Part shown: in pieces, positions 8,737-16,692 of the stretch | Position numbering within the stretch: the first letter of the stretch is position 1 | Layout: the number at the start of each line of letters is the position of its first letter | Assembly: GCA_031216755.1 (NCBI GenBank) | Contig: JARUHG010000001.1 | Coordinates: 248,001 to 312,000, forward strand | Reading direction: 5' to 3' | Length of the DNA: 64,000 nt | Source of the DNA: Lysobacter arvi | GTDB lineage: Bacteria > Pseudomonadota > Gammaproteobacteria > Xanthomonadales > Xanthomonadaceae | The notes under the pieces: generated by a model | Databases searched by the model: none | What the model was told of the DNA's origin: nothing | Seen by the model: only the letters and a program-made list of their open reading frames with translations | Translations under genes and position numbers: made by a program

Positions 8737-9638
8737 GAGGTCGCGCCTCCTTCGGTGGCCCGCCGCAGCGCCAGCAGCATCCGCTGGCGCGCCTTGCGCA
8801 CCATGCCGATGCTGCGCGCGAAGCAGTGTTCGGGGTAGCTCACCAGTCCCTGGCGCAGCAGTTCGCGTCGCACTTCACGTCCCGCGCGATGCATCGCCTT
8901 CAGGTCCTCGCTGAGGCCGCCGGCGCCGTAATTCGCCTTGTGCCAGTACGCGAGCACCTGGTCGAGCTTGGCGCAGCGGTACCCCGAGAAGCCGATCTGG
9001 CCCCACAGCAGGAAGTCCTCGACGCGCCGGTAGTTCTCGTCGAATCGGAACGGCAGGTCGCGCCGCAGCACGACCGATGCCGTCGGGAACGGGTTGTTCA
9101 GGAGCAGGCGACGGCGCGGCACGATGTGCGTGCGCGCCTCGCGCGGCGCGGCGGGCGCGGGGCGGTCGCGGTCGCGCACCCGCATGCGGTGGGCGAGCAG
9201 CGCGATCTCGGGATCGGCGCGCAGCGCCCGCATCTGCAACTCGATCTTCGTCGGCACCCAGGTGTCGTCGGCGTCGAGGAAGGCGACGTACGGCTGCGTG
9301 GCGCGCTCCCATCCTGCGTTGCGCGCGCGCGACGGGCCGCCGTTCTTCGGCAGTTCGACCACTTCGATCCAGCCGCGCGGATACTGCGCGGCCACCGCGT
9401 GCAGCGCGGCGACCGTGTCGTCCGGGCTTGCGTCGTCGACGAGCAGCACCTGCGCCGGGCGCAGGGTCTGTGCGTGGACGGAGGCGACCGAGTCGCCGAT
9501 GGTCGCGCCGCAGCGGTAGCAGGGAACCACGACGGAAATGGGCGCCACGGACGCATGCGGAGCGGGCTCGGGCGCGGGGGGCGCGCTCGTGCGGCGTGCG
9601 GTGTCGGCGGTTCGCGGCTCGTCGATCATCTGTGGCAT
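8733..9638 (-). CDS. family 2 glycosyltransferase
   Basis: A 301-residue GT-A fold enzyme. After a roughly 30-residue disordered Ala/Pro-rich N-terminus comes ISVVVPCYRCGATIGDSVAS, then VLLVDDASPDDT and GPSRARNAGWE. The metal-binding AFLDADDTW (DxD-type) and a later EDFLLWGQI block are also present. It should add one sugar to the lipid-linked repeat unit on the cytoplasmic face. The frame continues upstream to 11141, but the ATG at 9638 is the first sensible start and leaves 98 bp to the flippase gene. Donor and acceptor are unknown. Confidence 0.88.
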   Translation of the reverse strand: MPQMIDEPRTADTARRTSAPPAPEPAPHASVAPISVVVPCYRCGATIGDSVASVHAQTLRPAQVLLVDDASPDDTVAALHAVAAQYPRGWIEVVELPKNGGPSRARNAGWERATQPYVAFLDADDTWVPTKIELQMRALRADPEIALLAHRMRVRDRDRPAPAAPREARTHIVPRRRLLLNNPFPTASVVLRRDLPFRFDENYRRVEDFLLWGQIGFSGYRCAKLDQVLAYWHKANYGAGGLSEDLKAMHRAGREVRRELLRQGLVSYPEHCFARSIGMVRKARQRMLLALRRATEGGATS

Positions 9639-9736
9639 TGGAAACCGTTCCCGTGCGTTTTTGCGTATACGGAAAGTGAAGCCCGGCGGCGTTTCCGGGC
9701 TGCGTTCAGGCACGTCCGCGATGCGCGCGCGAGGCA

Positions 9737-11026
9737 TCACGCGCGATCGGGCATGAAGCCGCGCACGCCGAGCCATCGGGCGAGCAGCAGCAACAGTTCC
9801 GACGCGACCGTCGCCCAGGCGGCGCCCATCACGCCGTAGCGCGGGATCAGCAGCCAGTTGAGCGCCACGGCCACGATCGCGGCGAAGAGCATCGACACCA
9901 CGCGATAGCGCATGTGGCTTTCGGTGAGCAGCGCCGCCTCCACCGCGGTGGACAGGAAGCGCACCGGCACGCACAGGGCCAGCACCGCCAGCAATGTCGC
10001 CACATCGGCGAACGCCGGCCCGAACGCCAGCGGAATCGCCCAAGGCGAGACGAGGGCCAGCAGCAGTCCGACGACCACGCCGGCGCCGAGCATGGACAGG
10101 TTTCCGATCCGGTAGACGCGCCAGAAACGCGGGCGATCGTGGACCGCCCAGCGGTGAAGCCGGGACAGCAGGAATTTGTGGTAGACGGTCGCCGGGAAGA
10201 GGTAGATCGCCGTCATCACGCCGAGCGCGACGCCGTAGTGGCCGGCGTCTTCGTTGCTGCTGAGGTACTTCAGCAGCACCGTGCTGACCTGGAAGAACAC
10301 CGGGTAGAGGATGGCCGCGACGCCATACGCCCATGCCTGCGACCACAGTTGCGCGACGTTGGGCGTCTGCACCGGTTCCAGCGTGATCGGTCGCGGGCCG
10401 TGGCCCTGCAGTTCCATGCGGCCGTGCCACATCGCGTTCAACTGCGGCACCGCGAGCGCCGCGATCAGCAGCGCGACCACGCCGTAGCCGAGCGCCGCAC
10501 CGAGCGCGTTCGCGAACGGCAGCGCGAGCAGCGTCGCGGCAACGGCCAGGCGTCCGGCCGACATGAGCATCTGCCACAGTGCCAATGCGCTGTGGCGTTC
10601 CTCCAGGCGCAGCTTGCTGCCGACCAGATCCACGGCGAACAGCCCGGCGATCACCGGCGTCAGCAGCAGCAGCGTGTCGCGCGTCGCCGCGTCGACCACC
10701 GGCCCGAACAGCGCCCACGCGACCACGCCGCCGATCGCGAGCGCGCACGTCCACGCCGAGAAACGGAACGACGGCCTCAGCCAGCGATCGCCCGCCCAGC
10801 CTTCGGCGCCGTACACGCGCAGGCGGAACTGCGACAGGCCGAAGCCGGCCAGCGGCGCAACGACGGTCACGGTCGCCAGCGATGAGGCGAACAGGCCGTA
10901 CTCCGCGGGGCCCAGCCTTCGCGCGAGCAGCACCTGCGCGAGGAACACCATGCCCGCGCCGGCCATCGTGGCCAGCCACAACAGGCTGATCGCCGTCGCC
11001 GCCGGGCGCCAGGCGCTGGCGTTCAT
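9737..11026 (-). CDS. Wzx-type oligosaccharide flippase
   Basis: A 429-residue MATE-fold (PST/MVF) transporter with 12 or more hydrophobic segments. It starts AISLLWLATMAGAGMVFLAQVLLARRLGPAEYGLFASS, whose RRLGPAEYG turn after helix 1 is the classic Wzx block. It would flip the undecaprenyl-linked repeat unit to the periplasm. The ATG at 11026 overlaps the preceding GT4 stop by 4 bp. Together with the EpsG polymerase and Wza/Wzc this makes the locus a Wzx/Wzy-dependent system rather than ABC- or synthase-dependent. Confidence 0.9.
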   Translation of the reverse strand: MNASAWRPAATAISLLWLATMAGAGMVFLAQVLLARRLGPAEYGLFASSLATVTVVAPLAGFGLSQFRLRVYGAEGWAGDRWLRPSFRFSAWTCALAIGGVVAWALFGPVVDAATRDTLLLLTPVIAGLFAVDLVGSKLRLEERHSALALWQMLMSAGRLAVAATLLALPFANALGAALGYGVVALLIAALAVPQLNAMWHGRMELQGHGPRPITLEPVQTPNVAQLWSQAWAYGVAAILYPVFFQVSTVLLKYLSSNEDAGHYGVALGVMTAIYLFPATVYHKFLLSRLHRWAVHDRPRFWRVYRIGNLSMLGAGVVVGLLLALVSPWAIPLAFGPAFADVATLLAVLALCVPVRFLSTAVEAALLTESHMRYRVVSMLFAAIVAVALNWLLIPRYGVMGAAWATVASELLLLLARWLGVRGFMPDRA

Positions 11027-12198
11027 TCGCCTGCGCAGCCCAGCGTCGGCGCGCGCGCCGGAAGCGGCGAAGCGAGCAACTCCTCGTAGACATCGAGCGT
11101 GCGGCCGATGACCAGCCGCTCATCGAAATGCGCCAGCGCACGCTCGCGCGCCTTCGCGCCGAGCCTGCGCACCTGCGCGCGATCGTCGTCGAGCTGCATG
11201 ATCAGCCCGGCGAGCGAGGCCGCGTCGCGCGGCGGAACCTGCAACCCGTCCACGCCGTGCGAGGTGACGACCTCGCGGCAGCCGGGCAGGTTGGTGGTGA
11301 CGATGCACAGCCCGCTCGCGGCGCCTTCGATCAGGCAACGCGGCACGCCTTCGCGGTAATAGCTGGGCAGCGCCATCACATCGACGGACGCCATCAACGC
11401 CGGCATGTCGTCCACGTGGCCGAGCCACTGGATCAGCCCTGCGTCGTGCCAGGCCTGCACTTCGTCGCGCTGGAACGAGCTGGGGTTGCCCGGATCCGGC
11501 GTGCCTGCAAGCAGGAACTCCACCGTGCGTCCGCGTTCCTTCAGCATGCGCGCGGCATCGACGAACTCGCCGATGCCCTTCTCGCGCAGCAGGCGCGCGG
11601 CGAGCAGCACGCGCAGTGGCGCGCCGTCGACGCGATCGGTACGGGGCTGGAAGCGTTCGACGTTGACGCCCGAGCTGCGGATCACGCGGATGCGGTCCTC
11701 CGGCACGAGGCGCAGCCGCGTGAGCGCCTCGGCGTCGTCCGGGTTCTGCAGGATCACGCGCGAGTTGCCGCTGCCGAGCGTGGAGCGCATCAGCGTGCTC
11801 ACCACCGGGCGCAGCACGCGCGCCTTCACGGTGTTGCTCGCATAGACATAGCCCAGCCCCGCCACGGCGTTCACCACCGCGGGCACGCCGGACAGTCGCG
11901 CGGCCATCGCGCCGTACACCGCGCATTTCACCGTGAAGTTGTGGATGAGGTCCGGGCGTTCGCGCCGGAGCAGGCCGGTGAGATGCCGCACCGTGAACGC
12001 CTCGCGCAGCGGATTGAGGCTCGCGCGATCCATCGGCAGCGTTTCCCAGCGGATGCCGTGCCGGGCGAAACGTTCGCCGAAGGGCCCCTCCGGCGAAACC
12101 ATGACGACCTCGGCGCCCTGGCCCTGGAGATGGACGGCGGCGGGAAGGCGGAAGTTGTAGAGATACCAGTCGGTGTTGGCGAAGAAGACGATGCGCAT
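11023..12198 (-). CDS. family 4 glycosyltransferase (GT-B)
   Basis: A 391-residue GT-B enzyme. The start at 12198 gives MRIVFFANTDWYLYNFRLPA, the usual WcaL/TuaC/PglA-type N-terminus with the FRLPA nucleotide-domain signature. The frame extends to 12354 but that part is not conserved in type, and an AGGT stretch precedes the chosen ATG. The C-terminal half has LLAARLLREKGIGEFVDAA, then LPSYYREGVPRCLIEGAASG, which is the EX7E-type donor site around the Glu pair. It probably transfers the second or third sugar of the repeat unit. It overlaps the flippase start by 4 bp. Confidence 0.9.
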   Translation of the reverse strand: MRIVFFANTDWYLYNFRLPAAVHLQGQGAEVVMVSPEGPFGERFARHGIRWETLPMDRASLNPLREAFTVRHLTGLLRRERPDLIHNFTVKCAVYGAMAARLSGVPAVVNAVAGLGYVYASNTVKARVLRPVVSTLMRSTLGSGNSRVILQNPDDAEALTRLRLVPEDRIRVIRSSGVNVERFQPRTDRVDGAPLRVLLAARLLREKGIGEFVDAARMLKERGRTVEFLLAGTPDPGNPSSFQRDEVQAWHDAGLIQWLGHVDDMPALMASVDVMALPSYYREGVPRCLIEGAASGLCIVTTNLPGCREVVTSHGVDGLQVPPRDAASLAGLIMQLDDDRAQVRRLGAKARERALAHFDERLVIGRTLDVYEELLASPLPARAPTLGCAGE

Positions 12199-12385
12199 AC
12201 GTGGTGACCTGGCAGCGCTCCTTCCTGGTGCGATGCGTGGCAAGGCGTCCTGTTCCGGGGTTGTCCGGATTCTAGCCATGCCGATTTTCCAGTCCGTGCA
12301 CAGGCCGCTCACGTTTGCATCCGCACGTGAACGAAGAACTGCCAGTGTCGTCACGCCGTCGCAATGGCGCTTCGTGCTTGCGGCA

Positions 12386-12416
12386 CAAAAAAGAAGGCCG
12401 GCTTTCGCCGGCCTTC
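12386..12416 (-). terminator. rho-independent terminator of the first beta-helix gene
   Basis: AAGGCCGGC and GCCGGCCTT arms with loop TTTC are followed, reading the minus strand, by TCTTTTTT. It lies 47 bp past the stop of the beta-helix gene. The GT4-Wzx-GT2-EpsG block downstream therefore probably has its own promoter in 12199-12385, where a TAGAAT -10-like hexamer is readable on the minus strand near 12270-12275. Confidence 0.85.
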
Positions 12417-12463
12417 GCCTTCGTCGCTTCGCGCCCTTTCCCCCGAAAAGGCGCGGGCGGAAG

Positions 12464-13654
12464 TCACTTCGCGTACTGGTTGGTCGTGACGCGGATGTTG
12501 GTGGCGGTGCTGGACTTCTGCACGTGCGGATCGTTGCCCTTGGGCAGGATGCCCGCCTTGATTCCCGTCATCGACACCAGCGAGTAGTTCGTCGTGTGCG
12601 CGCCGAAGATCTTCGTGTAATTGTTGCGGAACACGTTGCTGCTGGCCTGGTAGTCGTTCGTGGTGGAGCTGAACATCAGGCCGCACAGGTAGTTGCGGTT
12701 CATGCGGTTGAGCGCGATGTAGCCGCTCTTCGCGCCGACCGTCAGGATGCCGTAGCCGCCGTTGTACTCGATCGTGTTGTTCTTGATCGTTACGCCCGTC
12801 ACGCGCTTGTACACCAGGATGCCGTTGCCCTTGTTCTTGCGGATCAGGCAGTTCTGGATGTGGACGGTGTCGGTGGTGCGCAGGTCGTTGACGTCCGGCT
12901 CGATGTCGATGCCGCACTGCGGCGCGATGCCGTTGGAGTTGCTGAACTCGCTGTCGTAGACCTTGACGTTGCGCGAACAGCCGATGGTCAGGCCCTGGCG
13001 GCGGTTGTTGGTGCACACGACGTTGGAGATCACCACGTCGTTGCACGGCACGACCGAACCGGACGCCTGCGCGGCGCCGCCGATCGAGATGCCATCGCCC
13101 CAGCAGTCGGCGATGTAGATGTCGCGCACCGTCACGCGGTTGGAGCCGCGGACCATGATGCCGTGGCCCCACTCGCCGGCGCTGCCGAGGTGGCGGTAAC
13201 GGTCGCCGCGGATCTTGCCGCCGGAAATCTCGACGTCGCTGACTTCCATCGCCATCAGCACGTACGCACGCTCGGCGCTGTTGCTCTTGGCCCACAGCTC
13301 GGCACCCGACTCGAGCTTGAGGTGCATCTTGCTGCGCAGGCGCACGTTGCGCGTCGGGTCGATCACGTAGTTGCCGGCCGGCACGACGACGGTGCCGCCG
13401 GTGGAGGGCAGCGCGTTGATGGCCTTCTGGAAAGCCGTCGTGTCGTCGGACGAACCGTTGCCGCGCGCACCGTAGTTCCGGACGTTCACCGACGCGCTGC
13501 CGCGGGCGCGGCGCGGCGGAGCGTAGGTCGTGGCGGTGGTGGCGCCGGTGGCGGCCATCACCTTGCCGATGCCGGCGAAACCGAGCACGGGCGGGATGGA
13601 GAGCAGCAGGGTCTTGCGGAGGAATTCGCGACGTTCGGCGGTCGCGGGCGCCAT
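12464..13654 (-). CDS. Tat-exported right-handed parallel beta-helix protein
   Basis: A 396-residue protein from the ATG at 13654; a GTG at 13672 would add six residues. The N-terminus has a twin-arginine signal ([19 protein letters not shown]), a near-perfect (S)RRxFLK pattern. The mature protein opens [20 protein letters not shown], the entry block of pectate-lyase-3 / GH28-like folds. Regular coils follow, including [19 protein letters not shown] and [12 protein letters not shown]. The fold is shared by polysaccharide lyases, hydrolases and epimerases acting on uronate-rich polymers, so processing of the EPS in the periplasm is likely but unproven. A close paralogue is encoded about 0.5 kb upstream. 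Confidence 0.82.
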   Translation of the reverse strand: MAPATAERREFLRKTLLLSIPPVLGFAGIGKVMAATGATTATTYAPPRRARGSASVNVRNYGARGNGSSDDTTAFQKAINALPSTGGTVVVPAGNYVIDPTRNVRLRSKMHLKLESGAELWAKSNSAERAYVLMAMEVSDVEISGGKIRGDRYRHLGSAGEWGHGIMVRGSNRVTVRDIYIADCWGDGISIGGAAQASGSVVPCNDVVISNVVCTNNRRQGLTIGCSRNVKVYDSEFSNSNGIAPQCGIDIEPDVNDLRTTDTVHIQNCLIRKNKGNGILVYKRVTGVTIKNNTIEYNGGYGILTVGAKSGYIALNRMNRNYLCGLMFSSTTNDYQASSNVFRNNYTKIFGAHTTNYSLVSMTGIKAGILPKGNDPHVQKSSTATNIRVTTNQYAK

Positions 13655-13672
13655 CACCTGGATATCGTTCAC

Positions 13673-14188
13673 AGAGTAGGGTTCCGGAAGTAAGGAACGC
13701 CCCCGGGGTGAGCGGTTTGGCTCGATGGGGCTTGGTGTGCGAAGCCCGCCCCCTCGCGGCTTCACGTCATCACGCCACGATCATGTTCGTGACTGCCGTG
13801 CACCCTACCGGAAGAATCGTGAATCGAAACCCCTTTCTTCACTTTTTGTGCACGCGCGCCAACAAATGCACGCGTGACGTTCAGGTATCCACGCATTCAA
13901 GTTCATGACTGCGTTTTCGATGCTGCGCGCTGGAGGCGCTTTGCGCAGGATGAACCGGGCACGGCCGCTTCGCGCGTGTATGAGGTCGCTTGGTGCGCAA
14001 CGCGCGAAAGGGCGATTTCGCGTGCAGCGCGCGACGTCGCGTGATGATTCCATCACCGACGGGCATGCTCGCGGTCGGCACGCGATGGGAGACGCGGACT
14101 CGCGGCGATAGGAAGACGGAAACGCGAAGCCGGGCGCGCGTCGCGTGCCCGGGCGATCAGGTGCCGCGAATGGATGAGCCCGCCGGGC
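13673..14188. other. 516-bp gap, no gene seen
   Basis: This stretch between the two beta-helix genes is visibly less GC-rich than its surroundings in its first half. I see no frame with a plausible start or domain. An inverted repeat CCGGGC..GCCCGG with GCG-rich inner arms near 14128-14150 could end the upstream transcript. The region probably carries the promoter and leader of the Tat-exported beta-helix gene; I could not pick convincing -35/-10 boxes. Confidence 0.5.
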
Positions 14189-15262
14189 TCAATCGAGGTA
14201 GCGGTTGTCCGCGTCGACGCGGATGCCGTCGGTGCGTTCGGCGATCGTCACGTGCCGCTTCCCGCCGCGACGCTTGCCATCGGGAGACCGGGGCGAGGGA
14301 CCGTTATCGTCGAACTCGTTGCGCGCGACGATCAGCGTGCGCGTTCCCGGCCGCACGCCGACGCCGCCCAGCACGTTCTCGCGGATGCGGTTGTTCTCGA
14401 TGCGGCAGTCGGTCGCGCCCACGGTGAGGATGCCGTGGCCGCGATTGCGCTCGATCAGGCAGTCGCGCACGGTGGCGTCGGATACGCGCTTGTACAGCTG
14501 GATGCCCGCGCCTTCGTTGCCGCGCACCGTGCAGCGCGCGATGAGGATGTCGTCGGCGATGTCGCCTTCGTCGGGTTCCACGTCGATGCCGGCGCCCGGC
14601 AGCGTGCCCCCGGTGTCGATGAACTCCGAGTCGAAGACTCGCACGCGTCGCGAGCGGCCGATGGTGAGCCCTTGTCGTCGGTTGCCCGCGCAGACGACGC
14701 GCTCGATGGTGACATCGCGGCTGGGCACGAACGCAGCGCCGACCTTGGTGCCGCCGATCGAGATGCCATCGCCCCAGCAATGCGAGATGTGCAGGTCGCG
14801 CACGGCGATCCGCTCGGACGCGCGGATCATCAGGCCGTGGCCCCATTCGCCGGTCGTGCCCTTGTGCGCCGAACGCTCGCCGATGATGCGGCCGCCCGAG
14901 ACGATGGTGTCGCTCACGCGATGCGCATTGAGCACGTACGCGCGTTCGGCGGCGTTGGGTTTGGCCAGCAGGCGCGTGCCGGGCGACATCGCCAGGTGCA
15001 TCCGGCTGCGCAGTTGCACGCCGACGATGGGGTCGATGAGGTAATCGCCGGGCGGCACCTGCACGGTGCCGCCGGAGGGGGGCAGGGCGTCGATGGCCGC
15101 CTGGAACGCGCGCGTGTCGTTGGCTACGCCGTTGCCGCGCGCGCCGTGGCGGCGTACGTCTTCCACCGCGCTCCCGATGGGCGAGGCCGCCCACGACGCC
15201 AACGGCGCCGCGGGCAGCAGGACGAGTGTCGCGGCGATCCGCCGCCGCAGCAGGTCAGGCAT
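14189..15262 (-). CDS. second parallel beta-helix protein, paralogue
   Basis: A 357-residue paralogue of the protein encoded at 12464-13654. Both share [18 protein letters not shown] openings, [60 protein letters not shown] and RRQGLTIG blocks in the same order. The ATG at 15262 gives a short hydrophobic export signal (MPDLLRRRIAATLVLLPAAP, cleavage near ASWA) rather than a canonical Tat leader. It overlaps the PP-loop gene stop by 8 bp and so is translationally coupled to it. The role is probably cleavage, epimerisation or binding of the cluster's polysaccharide; no catalytic triad could be assigned by eye. Confidence 0.82.
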   Translation of the reverse strand: MPDLLRRRIAATLVLLPAAPLASWAASPIGSAVEDVRRHGARGNGVANDTRAFQAAIDALPPSGGTVQVPPGDYLIDPIVGVQLRSRMHLAMSPGTRLLAKPNAAERAYVLNAHRVSDTIVSGGRIIGERSAHKGTTGEWGHGLMIRASERIAVRDLHISHCWGDGISIGGTKVGAAFVPSRDVTIERVVCAGNRRQGLTIGRSRRVRVFDSEFIDTGGTLPGAGIDVEPDEGDIADDILIARCTVRGNEGAGIQLYKRVSDATVRDCLIERNRGHGILTVGATDCRIENNRIRENVLGGVGVRPGTRTLIVARNEFDDNGPSPRSPDGKRRGGKRHVTIAERTDGIRVDADNRYLD

Positions 15263-16688
15263 ACGCCGGTTCGCGCGCGTCCTGGACCTCCTCGCGGCGT
15301 TCGCGTCGCGACGCGAGCCACGGCAGGACCACCGCCAGCAGGTAGAACTTCGACGCGTGGTACTTGTTGTCCAGGCGTCGGCGGTTGCGATCGAGCCACG
15401 CACCAGCGCCGGGCAGCTCATCCGACTCGCGCGCGAACTCGCGCACGCGGTCGAACCGCGCGCGTGCCAGCCCGCGCACGTCGAACCGGAAGCTGCCCTT
15501 GCCCGTGACATACGGCAGCTCGCCGAAACGCGTGGCGATGTGGTCGCGGATCAGCAGCTTGTTGAGCTTGGTGACCGGATCGACCTTCTGGTAGCGCGGG
15601 ACCTCGCGATGGATCCACTCGCGCAGGGTGAGATCGCAGAACGGATACGCGACCTTCAGGCCGAGCGCCGCGCTCGAGTACAGCCCTTTCGCGAAGGCGC
15701 CCGCGGAGCCGGCGATGGAAGTGGACATGTCGCGCCACTCCCACAGGCTGGTCGCAGAACCGATCTCCTCGCGATACAGCTCCAGCCGATGCCGCGAGTG
15801 TTGCGAGATCGGCCGTCCCACCAGTTCGTCCACCTCGTCGTCGGAAAAACGCGAGCCCGGGAATGCGCGCTCGATCTCGTTCATGCGCAGCGTACTGAGC
15901 ATGTAGCAGAGCTTGAAACTGCGATCCACGCCGGGCAGTTCCGACAACCAGCCCGGCAGCGGCAGGTCGCGCGACAGGCGCTTGAGCATTTCCTGTCGCT
16001 TGCTCATCGGCGTGCCGAAATAGCTGTCCGCGCCGAGGCCGTCGATCACGCCGTCGCCGCCGTGCGCCGCGACCTGCGTGCCGAGGTCGATGCAGGACAG
16101 CAGCGCGAAATCCGCCGTCAGCAGCGGCATCCGATGCACGACGTCCAGATAGCGGTCGTACGCGCGCGCCGGGTCGCAGGTGAGCGTTTCGTGGCGCAGT
16201 CCGAGCGTGCGCGCGACATGCGTGGCCGATTCGACTTCGTCTTCCTCCCGCCCGCCCAGGTAGGTGATGCACGTGGTGTCCGGGCGCGCATCGGCGATGG
16301 CGATGGCCAGCGTCGTGGAATCCTTGCCGCCGCTCTGCAGCAGCCACGGCGACTTCATGCCCGCGCAGCTGCGATGGATCGCATCGCACAGGCGGCGGTG
16401 GTAACCCGCCACCCAGTCCTGTTCCGTCGCCGCGTACTCGGGCACTTCGCCGGCATTGCGGAACTTGAAGTGGAACTTCGGCTCGGTGTGCATGTCGTCG
16501 TGCGGGCAGAAGCCGAACGTGACGAGCCGGACGCCTTCGTAGATCGAGTAGGGCGGATAGACGAACGCGTTGCGCAGGATGTCCGCGACGGAGACCGGAT
16601 CGATCGGCGGCGGCGGGACGTCCTCGCGCATCAGGCGCGAGAAGTCCGGCGTGCCGTAGTAGGGCGACATCGTGATCTGTGTTCGCAT
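15255..16688 (-). CDS. asparagine-synthase-like PP-loop ATPase of the EPS cluster
   Basis: A 477-residue protein with a PP-loop at about residues 117-135 (WLLQSGGKDSTTLAIAIAD), the ATP-pyrophosphatase signature of asparagine synthetase B, and later GDGVIDGLGADSYFG (the second asparagine-synthase block). It does not start Met-Cys and no glutamine-amidotransferase domain precedes the PP-loop, so ammonia or another amine would have to be the nucleophile. Such stand-alone synthase domains amidate carboxylates in several secondary pathways; here amidation of a uronic acid in the EPS is a plausible guess only. It sits 4 bp downstream of wzc in the same operon. Confidence 0.75.
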   Translation of the reverse strand: MRTQITMSPYYGTPDFSRLMREDVPPPPIDPVSVADILRNAFVYPPYSIYEGVRLVTFGFCPHDDMHTEPKFHFKFRNAGEVPEYAATEQDWVAGYHRRLCDAIHRSCAGMKSPWLLQSGGKDSTTLAIAIADARPDTTCITYLGGREEDEVESATHVARTLGLRHETLTCDPARAYDRYLDVVHRMPLLTADFALLSCIDLGTQVAAHGGDGVIDGLGADSYFGTPMSKRQEMLKRLSRDLPLPGWLSELPGVDRSFKLCYMLSTLRMNEIERAFPGSRFSDDEVDELVGRPISQHSRHRLELYREEIGSATSLWEWRDMSTSIAGSAGAFAKGLYSSAALGLKVAYPFCDLTLREWIHREVPRYQKVDPVTKLNKLLIRDHIATRFGELPYVTGKGSFRFDVRGLARARFDRVREFARESDELPGAGAWLDRNRRRLDNKYHASKFYLLAVVLPWLASRRERREEVQDAREPAYA

Positions 16689-16692
16689 GGCC

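Noticed and set aside
12464-15262. The two beta-helix genes as halves of one broken gene
   Set aside because: Each has its own export signal and a complete set of blocks in the same order, so they are paralogues.
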